Positions 8,098-17,480 are shown, counted from the stretch's first letter. The stretch: DNA of 64,000 nt from JBGVSA01 sp049840475 (GCA_049840475.1 JASGKX010000001.1:372001-436000), one strand, 5' to 3'. Translations and numbers: made by a program. The notes: generated from the letters alone by a model not told the origin.

Positions 8098-9549
8098 TCA
8101 TGATTCCCAGCCGCCACCCAGTGCGAGAAACAACGCAGTCTGGTCATCGGCAAGCTGCGCGTCGGACGCCGCCAGCGCGGCCTCCGCGCTCGCCAGCGTG
8201 CGCTCGGCATCGAGTGCATCCAGATAACCCGTTTTGCCGTTTCGATATAGCGCCCGCGCCTGCTGCGCGACGGTCTGGCTGTCGTTGCGGGCCGCTTCGA
8301 GCGCGGCATGGCGATCCAGCTCACGCGCGTAGGTGGCCAACGCGGTCTCCGTTTCGCGCAGCGCAGTCAGCACCGTGCCGTCGAAGCGCGCCAGCGCGCC
8401 ACGCGTGGTCGCCTCGGCCTGCGCAATACGCGCCTGCGCCGCGCCGGTATTTGGGACAGTCCAGGTAATCAGCGGCCCAACGCTCCAACTGACCGTATCG
8501 GTACGCGCAAAACCTGCGACGGTCCCCGCAGAACCCGCGCCCAGACCCAGCGTGATCTTTGGATAGAGATCGCCGACGGCAACGCCGATGCGCGCAGTTG
8601 ACGAGGCCAGCAGGCGCTCGGCCTGCCGAATGTCCGGCCGCCGACGCAGCAGTTGGGCGCCGTCGCCCACCGGTACCGCGCCGGCCACTTGTGGTGGCGT
8701 CGCACAGTCGGCAACGTCGCGCGGAAAATCCTGCGGCAATGCGCCCGTCAACGTTGCCAACCTGTATAGCGCGGCCTGACGCTGCGCCTGCAACGGCGGC
8801 AATGACGCTTTGAGCTGGTTGAGTTGGGCCTTGGCGCGCGCCACGTCGATGGTCCCCGCCCGGCCGGCTTGCTGCAATCGCGTCGACACATCCACCGCTT
8901 CGCTCTGCAGTTCGACGGATCGCTGCGCAGTCTGCAAGCGCAGGTTGGTCGTGCAGATTTCCGCATAGGCGCGCGTCGTGCCGGCCGCGACATTCACGCG
9001 GACCAGATCTGCCGCGGCCTGGGCGGCTTCGCTGCTGGCGTCTGCGGCTTCGATCGCTCGACGAATCTGGCCGAACAGATCGACCTGGTACGCCAGCGCC
9101 ACGCTTCCGCTGTAGTGATAGTCGTTGGGCGGACGATAGTCCTTCTGCAACAGCGACAGGCCCGAGACATGTCCGTAGGTTTCCCCTGCCCCCACGGTGA
9201 CAGATGGATTGCGGGCCGCATCGGCCTCGTCGACGATGGCACGTTCGCGTTCAAGGTTGGCCATCGCCAATCGCAGGTCGGTGTTGTGCTCGAACGCCTG
9301 CGCAATGAGCCTGTCGAGCGCCACGTCGTGATAGAGCTGCCACCAATGTGCCGGCAAGGGATCGGAGGAAAACGTGGCGCGCGCGGTTGCCGAATCCGTA
9401 CCGCCAGCAAAAGGACGTGCCGCGCCCGGCTGACTGGCGAGCGCCTGTTCCGGCTGCGCGTAGTCGGGCCCGACCGGCGCAATCGAACAGGCTGCCAGCA
9501 GCGTAGGTAGCGCCGCGAACAAACCACGCATGAGATGAGACGCTGCCAT
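8098..9549 (-). CDS. NodT-family outer membrane efflux lipoprotein
   Basis: The outer-membrane channel of the tripartite pump encoded just upstream. It has a lipoprotein signal with LLAAC (Cys at about residue 21), then two outer membrane efflux protein repeats, with WWQLYHDVALDRLIAQAFEHNTDLRLA near residue 70 and LRRRPDIRQAERLLASSTARIGVA near residue 305, both typical of OprM/NodT proteins. 483 residues is normal. The start is 6 bases after the stop of the HlyD gene, so it is the last gene of the marR-FUSC-DUF1656-hlyD operon. An internal ATG at 9531 is an alternative start. Confidence 0.93.
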   Translation of the reverse strand: MAASHLMRGLFAALPTLLAACSIAPVGPDYAQPEQALASQPGAARPFAGGTDSATARATFSSDPLPAHWWQLYHDVALDRLIAQAFEHNTDLRLAMANLERERAIVDEADAARNPSVTVGAGETYGHVSGLSLLQKDYRPPNDYHYSGSVALAYQVDLFGQIRRAIEAADASSEAAQAAADLVRVNVAAGTTRAYAEICTTNLRLQTAQRSVELQSEAVDVSTRLQQAGRAGTIDVARAKAQLNQLKASLPPLQAQRQAALYRLATLTGALPQDFPRDVADCATPPQVAGAVPVGDGAQLLRRRPDIRQAERLLASSTARIGVAVGDLYPKITLGLGAGSAGTVAGFARTDTVSWSVGPLITWTVPNTGAAQARIAQAEATTRGALARFDGTVLTALRETETALATYARELDRHAALEAARNDSQTVAQQARALYRNGKTGYLDALDAERTLASAEAALAASDAQLADDQTALFLALGGGWES

Positions 9550-9555
9550 CGCCGA

Positions 9556-10500
9556 TCACCCCCTGCCCGCTTGCGCGCCAGCGACCGTGCGGCGCGGCGC
9601 TTCGATCACCTCGACCGTTACCGTCTGCCCGGCGACGAGTTGGGTCTGCTCCGGCAGCGCATCAATGGCGACGCGCACCGGAATCCGTTGCGCCAGCCGC
9701 ACCCAATTGAATGTCGGCGTCACGCTCGGCAGCAGGTTGGCGCTGGTCGAACGGTCGTGGTCCGCCACGCCCGCCGCAACGCTCTCGACCGTGCCATGCA
9801 AGATTGCACCGCCGCCCATGGGCGTGATGCGCACCGCATCGCCGAGATGAATGCGCGGCAGCTTGGTTTCTTCGAAATAGCCTTCGACATAGAACGAATG
9901 CGCGTCGACGAGCGCAAGTGCCGCTTTGCCGGCCGACGCGTAACTACCACGGCGCAAATCGAGATTGGTGACGAGCCCGTCCGCCGGTGCGATAACGCGT
10001 GCGCGTTCGAGGTTGAGGCGAGCTGAGTCCAGCGCAACTTCGGCCTGCGCCACAGCGGCGCGCGCTTGTTCGACGCGGGTGTGGGTCTGTTCGCGCGACT
10101 CTTGCGACACCAAGGTATCGAGGCTCGTGTTGCGGGCGTCTTCCCGCTGCGCCTGCGCCAGTGCGGTTCGTTGCGCGGCAAGCGCTGCGCTGGCCTGACG
10201 AACGGCCAGTTCGTAACGGGCGCGGTTGACTTCGAACAACAATGTGCCGGCCTTCACCGCCTCATTGTCGTGAATGGGGACCGCCGTCACCAGACCGGAT
10301 ACGTCGGGCGCAATCTGCACGACGTTGGCGCGTACGCGACCGTCCCGCGTCCACGGAGCCTGTTCATAGTGGTCCCACAGGCGTAGGCCGGCCCATCCGG
10401 CCAGAATCGCCACGACGGTGGTCACTGCCACCGGAATGGCACGTCGCAGACGCGACGGAATGGCGTTTTCATTTTTCATCGAAGCTCTCATTGGAGTCAT
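9556..10500 (-). CDS. HlyD-family periplasmic adaptor subunit (AaeA/EmrA type)
   Basis: The membrane-fusion subunit that bridges the FUSC pump and the outer-membrane channel. It has one N-terminal membrane helix (RRAIPVAVTTVVAILAGWAGLRLW), a split biotinyl-lipoyl domain (DGRVRANVVQIAPDVSGLV at the front, DGLVTNLDLRRGSYA later), a helical hairpin rich in Ala, Gln and Arg, and a beta-barrel domain. ATG 10500 overlaps the stop of the DUF1656 gene as ATGA, indicating translational coupling; ATGs at 10491 and 10479 are alternatives. Pumps of this set (AaeAB-like) usually export aromatic carboxylic acids, which is inference here. Confidence 0.92.
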   Translation of the reverse strand: MTPMRASMKNENAIPSRLRRAIPVAVTTVVAILAGWAGLRLWDHYEQAPWTRDGRVRANVVQIAPDVSGLVTAVPIHDNEAVKAGTLLFEVNRARYELAVRQASAALAAQRTALAQAQREDARNTSLDTLVSQESREQTHTRVEQARAAVAQAEVALDSARLNLERARVIAPADGLVTNLDLRRGSYASAGKAALALVDAHSFYVEGYFEETKLPRIHLGDAVRITPMGGGAILHGTVESVAAGVADHDRSTSANLLPSVTPTFNWVRLAQRIPVRVAIDALPEQTQLVAGQTVTVEVIEAPRRTVAGAQAGRG

Positions 10501-10694
10501 TGCGTGACGCGCACGATGCCGAACAACAGCAGCACGTAGAGCGCCATGTCGAACAACGCCGGGTGCCACACCCAGCGATAGAAGCCCACCGCCGCCAGCC
10601 CACGTCGCACAACCCACAGGCCGAACAGCGCGCCGAGCGCCCACAGCATCAGCCAGGGGAAGTACAGCCCGTAGATATCCGTTTCGCCGATCAT
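10497..10694 (-). CDS. DUF1656 small inner-membrane protein
   Basis: A 65-residue protein with two predicted membrane helices and the start motif MIGETDIYGLYFPWLM typical of DUF1656 (the AaeX family). Such genes nearly always lie between a FUSC pump gene and a HlyD adaptor gene, as here. It overlaps both neighbours by ATGA (10691-10694 and 10497-10500). The role in the pump is unknown. Confidence 0.9.
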   Translation of the reverse strand: MIGETDIYGLYFPWLMLWALGALFGLWVVRRGLAAVGFYRWVWHPALFDMALYVLLLFGIVRVTQ

Positions 10695-12793
10695 GCCTGT
10701 TGCTCCACGTACTGCATGCAGGCCAGCGCCCCGGCCGCTTGCGGGAATAAGTTGCGCCGCAGGCCGACCAACGAAGCGATCACGCCACGCGTGGCGATGG
10801 CAGGTGTCTCGGCACGTACCGTCAACGCCTGCAACAGCACCGTGTCGATGCGCGTCAGCAACGCTGCGGTCGGCTCGGCGTACCGACCGTCGCCGCGCGC
10901 CGCGAAGAGTTCGCTGATGCCTCGCAACAGCTCTGCCAGCACACCATCCGGCGCACGGTGTTGTGCCTCGCGCAAGGTGACGATGTCGGCGCCGACGCGT
11001 AGATCGCGTAGTGCATCATCGACGGGCACGCCCTGCGGCGTACCGCCCGCTTGTGCGATGCGCGGCGCCAGAAGACCAATACGGTCGATCATGCGGACGG
11101 CGTAAGCATGCTTGTTCAACGACTGTGCAGCCCCTGCCATTTCGCCCAGCTCACGCAGGATCGAACGCTGGATTCGTCGCGCGCTCCATCCGGCGCCCAC
11201 CGAACGCATCAGGCGCGTGACGCAGGCAGCAGCGAGAATGCCGATGACTTGCGCCAGTGTGCTATTGATGAAGCCTGGCATGTCGGCTGACGACGTATCG
11301 TTGAGCGCCAGCGTGCCAGCAACGCCAAACAACATCGCCATCGCCGGCCCTGTCGTCGCGGGCGTGGCGACATACAGGCCCAGCAGAAGAAAAGTCGGCG
11401 CGCAGATGAATGCGAGCATGCCGACGTCCTGTACCGGGGGCAGCAGAACGAGCACGTAGGCCGCTGAGATCGGCACCGACCACAATGTGAACTTGAGAAA
11501 GCTGTGGATCGGTGGCGCCGGGTCGTCCATCGATGCAAAGAAGCAGCAGAACACCGCAGCCATCATTGCCGCGCCCGAGCCCGACGGCCACTCGGTGAGA
11601 ATCCAGAAAGCGTTGCACAGCACGATGGCGATGATCGCCGCAGCAGCCGACAGCAGAGCCATGCCGTAGTCACGATGCAGCACCCGATTGCTCAATGCGG
11701 CGGTGCGCGTCGGCACGACGCCATCGCGCAAGGTGCTATCGATGTCCTGCCGCATGCGCATGCAGGCACGCCAGCTCACGACGAATTCTTCCAGTCGCTC
11801 GGCCAGTGCAATGCGGAGCGCAACGCGCCAACGCTCCTGCGCCGGGTCGTGGTCGACAACCCCGCCCTGCGACAACGCGCGGATTGCCGCAATCAGCGGA
11901 CGAACGTCCTCTGTGGCGATCTCGCTTGCGGGCCGGGCGGCCCATGTGCTGACTTGTTCGACAGCTGCCAGCATGTCGGGGGCGAGCCCCTTTTCGGCAT
12001 CGCATAGTGCCGACAGGCGATCGTCAACTGCAGCGAGCGTAGGCGTGATCGCGGCAATGCGATCCTGCATGGCGCGTAACGCGCCAGAGGTCCAGCGAAA
12101 CTGGGTGGTGTCGAACGGCACATGCGTCGACAACAGCCGTAGTTGGGTCATGTCGGCGGCGAGCCGGCGCCGATCGGCCGCAACCTTGGCCGCGTCCTCA
12201 GAGGTACCCGTGAAACCGTATTGCGTGAGGTCCGATGCCCAGCGGCGTGCGTCGCGCAGGGTGCGATCGAGCAAGCCCAATACGCTCGACGCCAGGCCAT
12301 TGGGAAACACCAGACTATGGACAAGGGTGGCGCACAGGATTCCAAGTCCGATCTCTTCGACCCGCGCCACCGCCGAGCCAAACATCGCCTCGGGGGTCTG
12401 CACCGAAGGGAACCCGATCAGCGCAGCCGTGTAGCCGGCAAGCATGAAGAGATACGAGCGCGGCGTACGATCGAGCAAAGAGATGAACAAGCAGCCGCCC
12501 ACCCAGACGGCAAGCGCCAAGGTCAGCAGTTCCGGAGAATTGGACAGCGCGGGCACAAGCAGCACCGCACCGATGCTGCCCAGGATCGTGCCGACGAAGC
12601 GATAGATCGCCTTGGAGCGCACCGCGCCCGCAAGCGGATGGGCCACGACGTAGGTCGTCATGAGTGCCCAGAACGGACGCGGCAGGCCAGCGCGCGAGGC
12701 CAGATACATGGCCAGCATCGCCGCGCCGAAGCTTTTCACCGAAAACAGCACCTCGCCACGACCGAGCCGTGGCGCGGGGGGCACGAACCTCAT
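10691..12793 (-). CDS. FUSC-family efflux pump (AaeB-like)
   Basis: A 700-residue inner-membrane protein of the fusaric acid resistance/aromatic acid exporter family. Two groups of hydrophobic segments (about residues 20-160 and 370-520) flank cytoplasmic domains, the usual FUSC layout; WALMTTYVVAHPLAGAVRSKAIYRFVGTILG is the family's N-terminal signature. I place the start at ATG 12793 (MRFVPPAPRL), which overlaps the marR stop as ATGA; the frame extends to 12886 without support. With the HlyD, DUF1656 and NodT genes it makes a complete export system. Substrate unknown; aromatic acids or related toxic phenolics are most likely from family knowledge. Confidence 0.92.
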   Translation of the reverse strand: MRFVPPAPRLGRGEVLFSVKSFGAAMLAMYLASRAGLPRPFWALMTTYVVAHPLAGAVRSKAIYRFVGTILGSIGAVLLVPALSNSPELLTLALAVWVGGCLFISLLDRTPRSYLFMLAGYTAALIGFPSVQTPEAMFGSAVARVEEIGLGILCATLVHSLVFPNGLASSVLGLLDRTLRDARRWASDLTQYGFTGTSEDAAKVAADRRRLAADMTQLRLLSTHVPFDTTQFRWTSGALRAMQDRIAAITPTLAAVDDRLSALCDAEKGLAPDMLAAVEQVSTWAARPASEIATEDVRPLIAAIRALSQGGVVDHDPAQERWRVALRIALAERLEEFVVSWRACMRMRQDIDSTLRDGVVPTRTAALSNRVLHRDYGMALLSAAAAIIAIVLCNAFWILTEWPSGSGAAMMAAVFCCFFASMDDPAPPIHSFLKFTLWSVPISAAYVLVLLPPVQDVGMLAFICAPTFLLLGLYVATPATTGPAMAMLFGVAGTLALNDTSSADMPGFINSTLAQVIGILAAACVTRLMRSVGAGWSARRIQRSILRELGEMAGAAQSLNKHAYAVRMIDRIGLLAPRIAQAGGTPQGVPVDDALRDLRVGADIVTLREAQHRAPDGVLAELLRGISELFAARGDGRYAEPTAALLTRIDTVLLQALTVRAETPAIATRGVIASLVGLRRNLFPQAAGALACMQYVEQQA

Positions 12794-13296
12794 GCATCCT
12801 CCGCCGAGGCGCCGGGACACAGGCGCGCCATGTCGGGCGTGGCAACGCCAAGCTCGTCTTCGAGTTTGGCGAAGACGCGCAGGCAAGTGGCGATGTCTTC
12901 GTCGGAGATGTCGCGGTACAAACGCTCGCGGAATTCATGCAGCGCCGCTTCGATGCGCGCCACGATAGCCGCGCCTTGTTCGGTGAGGTGGAGTGTTCTG
13001 GCGCGGCGATCGGTCGCATCCTCGTGCCGCAGAACGAGCCCAAGGTGGACGAGTTGATCGATCAGGCGAACCAGCGACGAGCCTTCGATGGCCAGCGCAT
13101 CGGCGACGGCGCCCTGACGGACGCCAGGGCCAAGACGACCAACCATGAGCATGGGCCAGGCCAAGGCCTGCGAGACACCGAGATGCGCCACGGCGCGGTC
13201 GGCGGCCGCACGATAGCCGCGTCGCAGCACAGCGAGCGACATGCTCATGGTCATCAGGTGGGCCTCTCTGGGGGCCGGGGGCGTTTGGCCTTTCAT
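12790..13296 (-). CDS. MarR-family transcriptional regulator of the efflux operon
   Basis: A 168-residue winged-helix regulator. The DNA-binding core is visible in QGAVADALAIEGSSLVRLIDQLVHLGLVLRHEDATDRRARTLHLTEQGAAI (residues 60-110), including the wing motif DRRARxLxLT. It is the first gene of the pump operon and its stop overlaps the pump start as ATGA. A perfect 12-bp palindrome lies about 30 bases upstream of the start, so autorepression with release by an exported aromatic ligand is the natural model (inference). Confidence 0.9.
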   Translation of the reverse strand: MKGQTPPAPREAHLMTMSMSLAVLRRGYRAAADRAVAHLGVSQALAWPMLMVGRLGPGVRQGAVADALAIEGSSLVRLIDQLVHLGLVLRHEDATDRRARTLHLTEQGAAIVARIEAALHEFRERLYRDISDEDIATCLRVFAKLEDELGVATPDMARLCPGASAEDA

Positions 13297-13326
13297 TGCA
13301 TAGCCAACTATTTAATAGATCTCTAA

Positions 13327-13338
13327 TGATTATAATCA
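13327..13338. promoter_or_regulatory. Perfect 12-bp palindrome, candidate MarR operator
   Basis: TGATTATAATCA is self-complementary over its whole length and sits in a short AT-rich patch (13307-13341) of an otherwise GC-rich region, 31 bases before the marR start codon. AGATCT, six bp, is a second small palindrome at 13317-13322. The position is right for an operator-promoter overlap; binding has to be tested. Confidence 0.55.
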
Positions 13339-13401
13339 AAAATCGCCCGGCCGGGAGCTTTTGTTAGCAGTCCGGAGAATGTCGGTTCGTCGGAACGACG
13401 T

Positions 13402-16400
13402 TCAGTGAGTGGAGGTCAGCGTCCGGTGCGGACTCTGGCGAGCGCCGAGGCCACGGCGCAGCACGTTCATGAAGACATCGTGCGTCACGGGCGGGCAGAA
13501 GAAATATCCCTGCGCCTTGCGGCAGCCCTCGCGCAACAGGAAGTCGACCTGCGCGCGCGCCTCTGCCCCTTCGGCGATCACGTCGAGCTTAAGGCTGCGG
13601 CCAAGCTGGATGATGGCGCGAACGATGGCGGCGTCATCGGGGTCATCGGCGATGTCGCGCACAAAGCCCTGGTCGATCTTCAGGCGGTCGACCGCAAAGC
13701 GCTTGAGGTACGACAGCGACGAATACCCGGTACCGAAGTCGTCGATGGAAAGACGCACACCGAGCGCCTTGAGGCGATGCATGGTGTCGAGCACCTCGTC
13801 GCCCTGATGCATGAGCAGCGATTCGGTCAGTTCCAGTTCGAGCCGCTCGGGCGCTAGCCCGGTTTCGGCCAGCACCTCGCTCACCGCCGTCACGATATCG
13901 TCGCGGGCGAATTGCAGCGCCGAGATGTTGACTGCAACGCCGACCGGCGCCAGCCCGGCGTCTTGCCAGGTACGCGCGTGCATGCACGCCTGGCGCAGCA
14001 CCCAACGCCCGATCGGCACGATCAGGCCAGACTCTTCGGCAATGGGAATGAAACGCCCTGGCGGCACAAACCCCAGCGCCTCGGACTGCCAGCGGATGAG
14101 CGCTTCAGCGCCCAGGATTGCCCCGGTGCCCAGATCGACCTGCGGCTGATAGTTGAGCAGCAGTTCGCCGCGCTCCAAAGCCTGCCGCAATTGGCTCTCA
14201 ATCTGCAGGCGTTCGAGCGCGTTGGCGTTCATCGCTTCAGTGAAGAAGCGATAGGTGTTACGGCCGTTCTCCTTCGCGTGATACATGGCCGTGTCGGCGT
14301 TCTTCATCAGGCTGTCGACATTGCGGCCATCATCCGGATAGATGGCGATGCCGATCGAGAACGAAGTGCCGAGCCGATGGCCGTCGATGTCGAACGGCTC
14401 GGACAGGCTGCGCAGGATCTTCTCGGCCACACGTGCTGGCGTTTCCGGGTCAGCCACATCGGCGAGCACGATGATGAATTCATCGCCCCCTTGGCGACAG
14501 ATGGTGTCGGTCGCCCGCACGCAGTCCTTGAGCCTCCCCGATACGGCCTGCAGTAGACGATCGCCCGCCAGATGTCCGAGCGAGTCGTTGATGGTCTTGA
14601 AGCGATCCAGGTCGAGGAACAACAGCGCCACGCGCTGGTGATGTCGCTCGGCGCGCGCCAGCGCCTGCTCAAGCCGATCCTGGAAGAGCGTGCGGTTGGG
14701 CAGTTCGGTCAGCGGGTCGTGGTGGGCGAGGTAGGCGATGCGCGCCTCGCTGGCCTTGCGCTCGGTGATGTCCGAGAACACCGCGACGAAGTGCGTGATC
14801 TGCCCGCGCGGGTCGTACACCGCCGACACTGACAACCACTCAAGGAATTCCGATCCGTCACGCCGACGCTGCCAGGTCTCGCCCTGCCACGCACCACCCT
14901 GTGCCGCGCGCAACCAGATGTCGTCGTACTGCGCGCTGTCGTTGGCTGAAGTCGCCACCAGCAGCGCGGGCGTGTTGCCCAGTACCTGCGCCGGTTCGTA
15001 GCCGGTCAGATCGGTGAAGGCGCGATTCACCGACAGGATATGTCGATGCGCATCGGTGATCATGATCGCCTCGATGCTGTTGTCGAACACCGTCGCGGCC
15101 AATCGCAACTCTTCTTCTGCGCGACGTTGACCGGTCACGTCATTAAGCGTCAGGACAACGGGATAGAGCCCGGAGCGCAAATCCCGCTGTAGCGGTTCGG
15201 CGCGCGAAACGAACCACACGCGCGATCCGTCGCCCCGCTCGATGCCCACCGTGCCCGCATGCGACTCACCAGTATGCATGGCATGGAAACTGGGGAGTTC
15301 TTCGACAGGACAGGTCGTGCCGTCTTCACGCAGATAGCGCGTGCCAGCGTCATGCAAAGGCGGCAGGGCCGCACCGGGCGCTACACCGTAGATGCGGCGC
15401 GCGGCGCCATTGGCGACGATCACGTCGCCGCCCGCGTTGCGCAGAATGACACCTTCATTCATGGCGTAGAGCATCGAACGCATGCGCCCTTCGCTCTCGC
15501 GCAGTTCAGACTCGACATGCCGACGGGCGGTGATGTCTTCGATCACTTCCATGAAGTGGCTCGCGCCACCGTGCGCGGGCTTGACTAGCGCGATCGACAG
15601 ATTGACCCACACGAAACTGCCATCCGGGCGCCGGATGCGTTTTTCCATCGATGTCTTGGCGCCATTGCCGATGACCAGCCCGTCGAGCAGGCGGTCGTTT
15701 CCTTCAACGTCCTCGCGCCACGTGATTTCGCGGAAATCACGTTCAAGCAATTCTTGTTCGGAGTAGCCGGTAATTTCGCAGTAGCGCGGATTGACGCGCA
15801 CGAAGCGGCCGGAGATCGCACACAAGCCCATGCCGACGGCGGCTTGCTCGTAGGCACTGCGGAACCGGGCTTCTGAATCTTCCAGCGCGGCCTCGGACGC
15901 CTTGTACGCAGTGATATCGACGAAGATACCGCGCATGCCCATGACATGACCGCCAGCAGCAATGGGCGAGCGCAGATCGCGCACGAAAATGGCGTGGCCG
16001 TCCGCATGGCGCATGCGGTATTCACATTCGTGCGGCGCATCGGCGACGAGCTGGCGACGCAGAAATGCCATTGCAGAGTCGCGGTCTTCGGGGTGCAGGC
16101 GCGAACGCCAGAAGCCGGATTGCTTCCAGTCTTCGATCTGGAATCCGAGCAACCCTTCGCCCGGCGCGGACACATAGGTAAAGCAATCCGCGCCAATGTC
16201 ATATTCCCAGGCCACCACGTTGGTGCCTTCGACGATGACGCGGAAACGTTCTTCAGAGAGCGCCAGCGCGCGGGTGCGCTCCGCCATGCGGCGCATCTGG
16301 CGCTTGTAGAGCCACACCGCGACCAGCAACACAAAGGTCACGGGCAGCAACATCAGGGCGACGGGGGATGTGAGCGTGGCTTGTGCTGCGCCTATCTGCG

Positions 16401-16488
16401 CCCACGCATACGTGGTCGACAGCGCGCACGACACACCGATCGTGAAGGTACGAGCAAAGCGAAACAAGCGATGCTGCAGGACCATCAT
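13402..16488 (-). CDS. Membrane PAS-GGDEF-EAL cyclic di-GMP signalling protein
   Basis: A 1028-residue protein. Order: signal-like or membrane segment (residues 10-30), second membrane helix (about 42-60), four PAS/PAC domains (about 75-195, 200-325, 330-450, 455-580), GGDEF domain (about 585-745) and EAL domain (about 765-1010). The cyclase motif is intact (RQGGDEFIIV), with an RATD inhibitory site five residues before it. The phosphodiesterase motifs are intact too (GAEALIRW, DDFGTGYSSLSYLK, KIDQGFV, AEGAE). So both making and breaking cyclic di-GMP are possible; which dominates cannot be told from sequence. The many PAS domains suggest redox, oxygen or small-ligand sensing. The gene stands alone. 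Confidence 0.93.
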   Translation of the reverse strand: MMVLQHRLFRFARTFTIGVSCALSTTYAWAQIGAAQATLTSPVALMLLPVTFVLLVAVWLYKRQMRRMAERTRALALSEERFRVIVEGTNVVAWEYDIGADCFTYVSAPGEGLLGFQIEDWKQSGFWRSRLHPEDRDSAMAFLRRQLVADAPHECEYRMRHADGHAIFVRDLRSPIAAGGHVMGMRGIFVDITAYKASEAALEDSEARFRSAYEQAAVGMGLCAISGRFVRVNPRYCEITGYSEQELLERDFREITWREDVEGNDRLLDGLVIGNGAKTSMEKRIRRPDGSFVWVNLSIALVKPAHGGASHFMEVIEDITARRHVESELRESEGRMRSMLYAMNEGVILRNAGGDVIVANGAARRIYGVAPGAALPPLHDAGTRYLREDGTTCPVEELPSFHAMHTGESHAGTVGIERGDGSRVWFVSRAEPLQRDLRSGLYPVVLTLNDVTGQRRAEEELRLAATVFDNSIEAIMITDAHRHILSVNRAFTDLTGYEPAQVLGNTPALLVATSANDSAQYDDIWLRAAQGGAWQGETWQRRRDGSEFLEWLSVSAVYDPRGQITHFVAVFSDITERKASEARIAYLAHHDPLTELPNRTLFQDRLEQALARAERHHQRVALLFLDLDRFKTINDSLGHLAGDRLLQAVSGRLKDCVRATDTICRQGGDEFIIVLADVADPETPARVAEKILRSLSEPFDIDGHRLGTSFSIGIAIYPDDGRNVDSLMKNADTAMYHAKENGRNTYRFFTEAMNANALERLQIESQLRQALERGELLLNYQPQVDLGTGAILGAEALIRWQSEALGFVPPGRFIPIAEESGLIVPIGRWVLRQACMHARTWQDAGLAPVGVAVNISALQFARDDIVTAVSEVLAETGLAPERLELELTESLLMHQGDEVLDTMHRLKALGVRLSIDDFGTGYSSLSYLKRFAVDRLKIDQGFVRDIADDPDDAAIVRAIIQLGRSLKLDVIAEGAEARAQVDFLLREGCRKAQGYFFCPPVTHDVFMNVLRRGLGARQSPHRTLTSTH

Positions 16489-16697
16489 GAAAAGCAGTCT
16501 CCGTGCGTGCCTACGCCGGGAAAGCCGGTCGGGCTCGCGCTATTCACATCAAATGGGTGCGAGTACGTCGGACTGGACGGACGCATGGCCGACCTGCCGT
16601 CGATGTGCATCGGAATTGCTCCGGATGCAAGGCGGTCGGCCGCATCCCGAACGCAAACCAATCAACGGCAGCGTTCGATAGATACTTGAATGGATGC

Positions 16698-16735
16698 AAA
16701 AAGAAAACGGCACCGGTCGTGCGGCCGGTGCCGTT
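16698..16735 (-). terminator. Rho-independent terminator after ahpC
   Basis: On the minus strand an 11-bp stem (AACGGCACCGG with CCGGTGCCGTT, 8-base loop) is followed by TTTTCTTTTT. It starts about 36 bases after the ahpC stop codon. Confidence 0.9.
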
Positions 16736-16771
16736 CGGAGGGCCGGCGCCAAGCGCGCCTGCCACGTCGGA

Positions 16772-17371
16772 TTACAGCGACGAGGCGTTTTCAGCCAGGT
16801 AGCGAGCCACGCCGTCGGTCGAGGCGGTCATGCCCTTCTCGCCCTTCTTCCAGCCGGCCGGGCAAACTTCACCATGTTCTTCGGTGAATTGCAGGGCGTC
16901 GATCATGCGGATCATCTCGTCGATGTTGCGGCCCAGCGGCAGGTTGTTGACGACCTGATGCTGAACGACGCCGTCCTTGTCGATGAGGAACGAGCCACGG
17001 AACGCCACGCCGCCTTCGGACTCGACGTCGTAGGCCTTGGCGATTTCGTGCTTCACGTCGGCGACCAGCGTGTAGCCGACCTTGCCGATGCCGCCCTTCT
17101 CGACCGGGGTGTTCTTCCAGGCCAGGTGGGTGAATTGGGAGTCGATCGAAACACCGAACACTTCAACGTTGCGCTTCTTGAACTCGTCGAGGCGGTGATC
17201 GAAGGCGATCAGCTCGGACGGGCACACAAAGGTGAAGTCCAGGGGGTAGAAGAAGACCACGGCGTACTTGCCACGAGCAGCTTCCGAAAACTTGATGTCC
17301 GTGATTTCGTTGTTACCGAGGACAGCGGACGCGGTGAAATCGGGGGCTTTCTTACCAACGAGGACGGCCAT
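16772..17371 (-). CDS. ahpC: Peroxiredoxin, typical 2-Cys (AhpC/Tsa, Prx1 type)
   Basis: Reduces hydrogen peroxide, organic peroxides and peroxynitrite in the cytoplasm. The peroxidatic cysteine is Cys50 in DFTFVCPSELIAF and the resolving cysteine is Cys170 in EVCPAGWKKG; GGIGKVGYTL and the C-terminal YLAENASSL tail, with no YF motif, are also visible. 199 residues is normal. ATG 17371. No ahpF or ahpD reductase gene is adjacent, so the electron donor is unknown. The upstream region holds a good sigma70 promoter with an OxyR-like site against its -35 element, so peroxide induction is likely. Confidence 0.94.
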   Translation of the reverse strand: MAVLVGKKAPDFTASAVLGNNEITDIKFSEAARGKYAVVFFYPLDFTFVCPSELIAFDHRLDEFKKRNVEVFGVSIDSQFTHLAWKNTPVEKGGIGKVGYTLVADVKHEIAKAYDVESEGGVAFRGSFLIDKDGVVQHQVVNNLPLGRNIDEMIRMIDALQFTEEHGEVCPAGWKKGEKGMTASTDGVARYLAENASSL

Positions 17372-17403
17372 GTTCAGACTCCGTATAGTTGCGGGGAAGA
17401 ACG

Positions 17404-17433
17404 ATTATGGCCATGCGATAGCCTAAAGGTCAA
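17404..17433 (-). promoter_or_regulatory. Sigma70 promoter of ahpC
   Basis: On the minus strand TTGACC (17428-17433) and CATAAT (17404-17409) are separated by 18 bases, each one mismatch from consensus. Transcription would start about 25 bases before the ahpC ATG. Confidence 0.7.
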
Positions 17434-17443
17434 ATCGAGTTCG

Positions 17444-17480
17444 ATTAGTTTTAGCTATCGTGCAGATAGTTGCAAGAGCA
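17444..17480 (-). promoter_or_regulatory. Candidate OxyR binding site upstream of ahpC
   Basis: The OxyR pattern is four tetramers spaced by seven bases: ATAG, CTAT, ATAG, CTAT. Here the plus strand reads ATTA, CTAT, ATAG, AGCA at exactly that spacing; the two central tetramers are perfect and the outer two are weak. It ends 10 bases upstream of the -35 element, the position used for activation. Confidence 0.55.

Noticed and set aside
13339..13401. CCCGGCCGGG palindrome as terminator of the GGDEF-EAL gene
   Set aside because: The palindrome has no loop, so a stable RNA hairpin is doubtful despite the T run beyond it.
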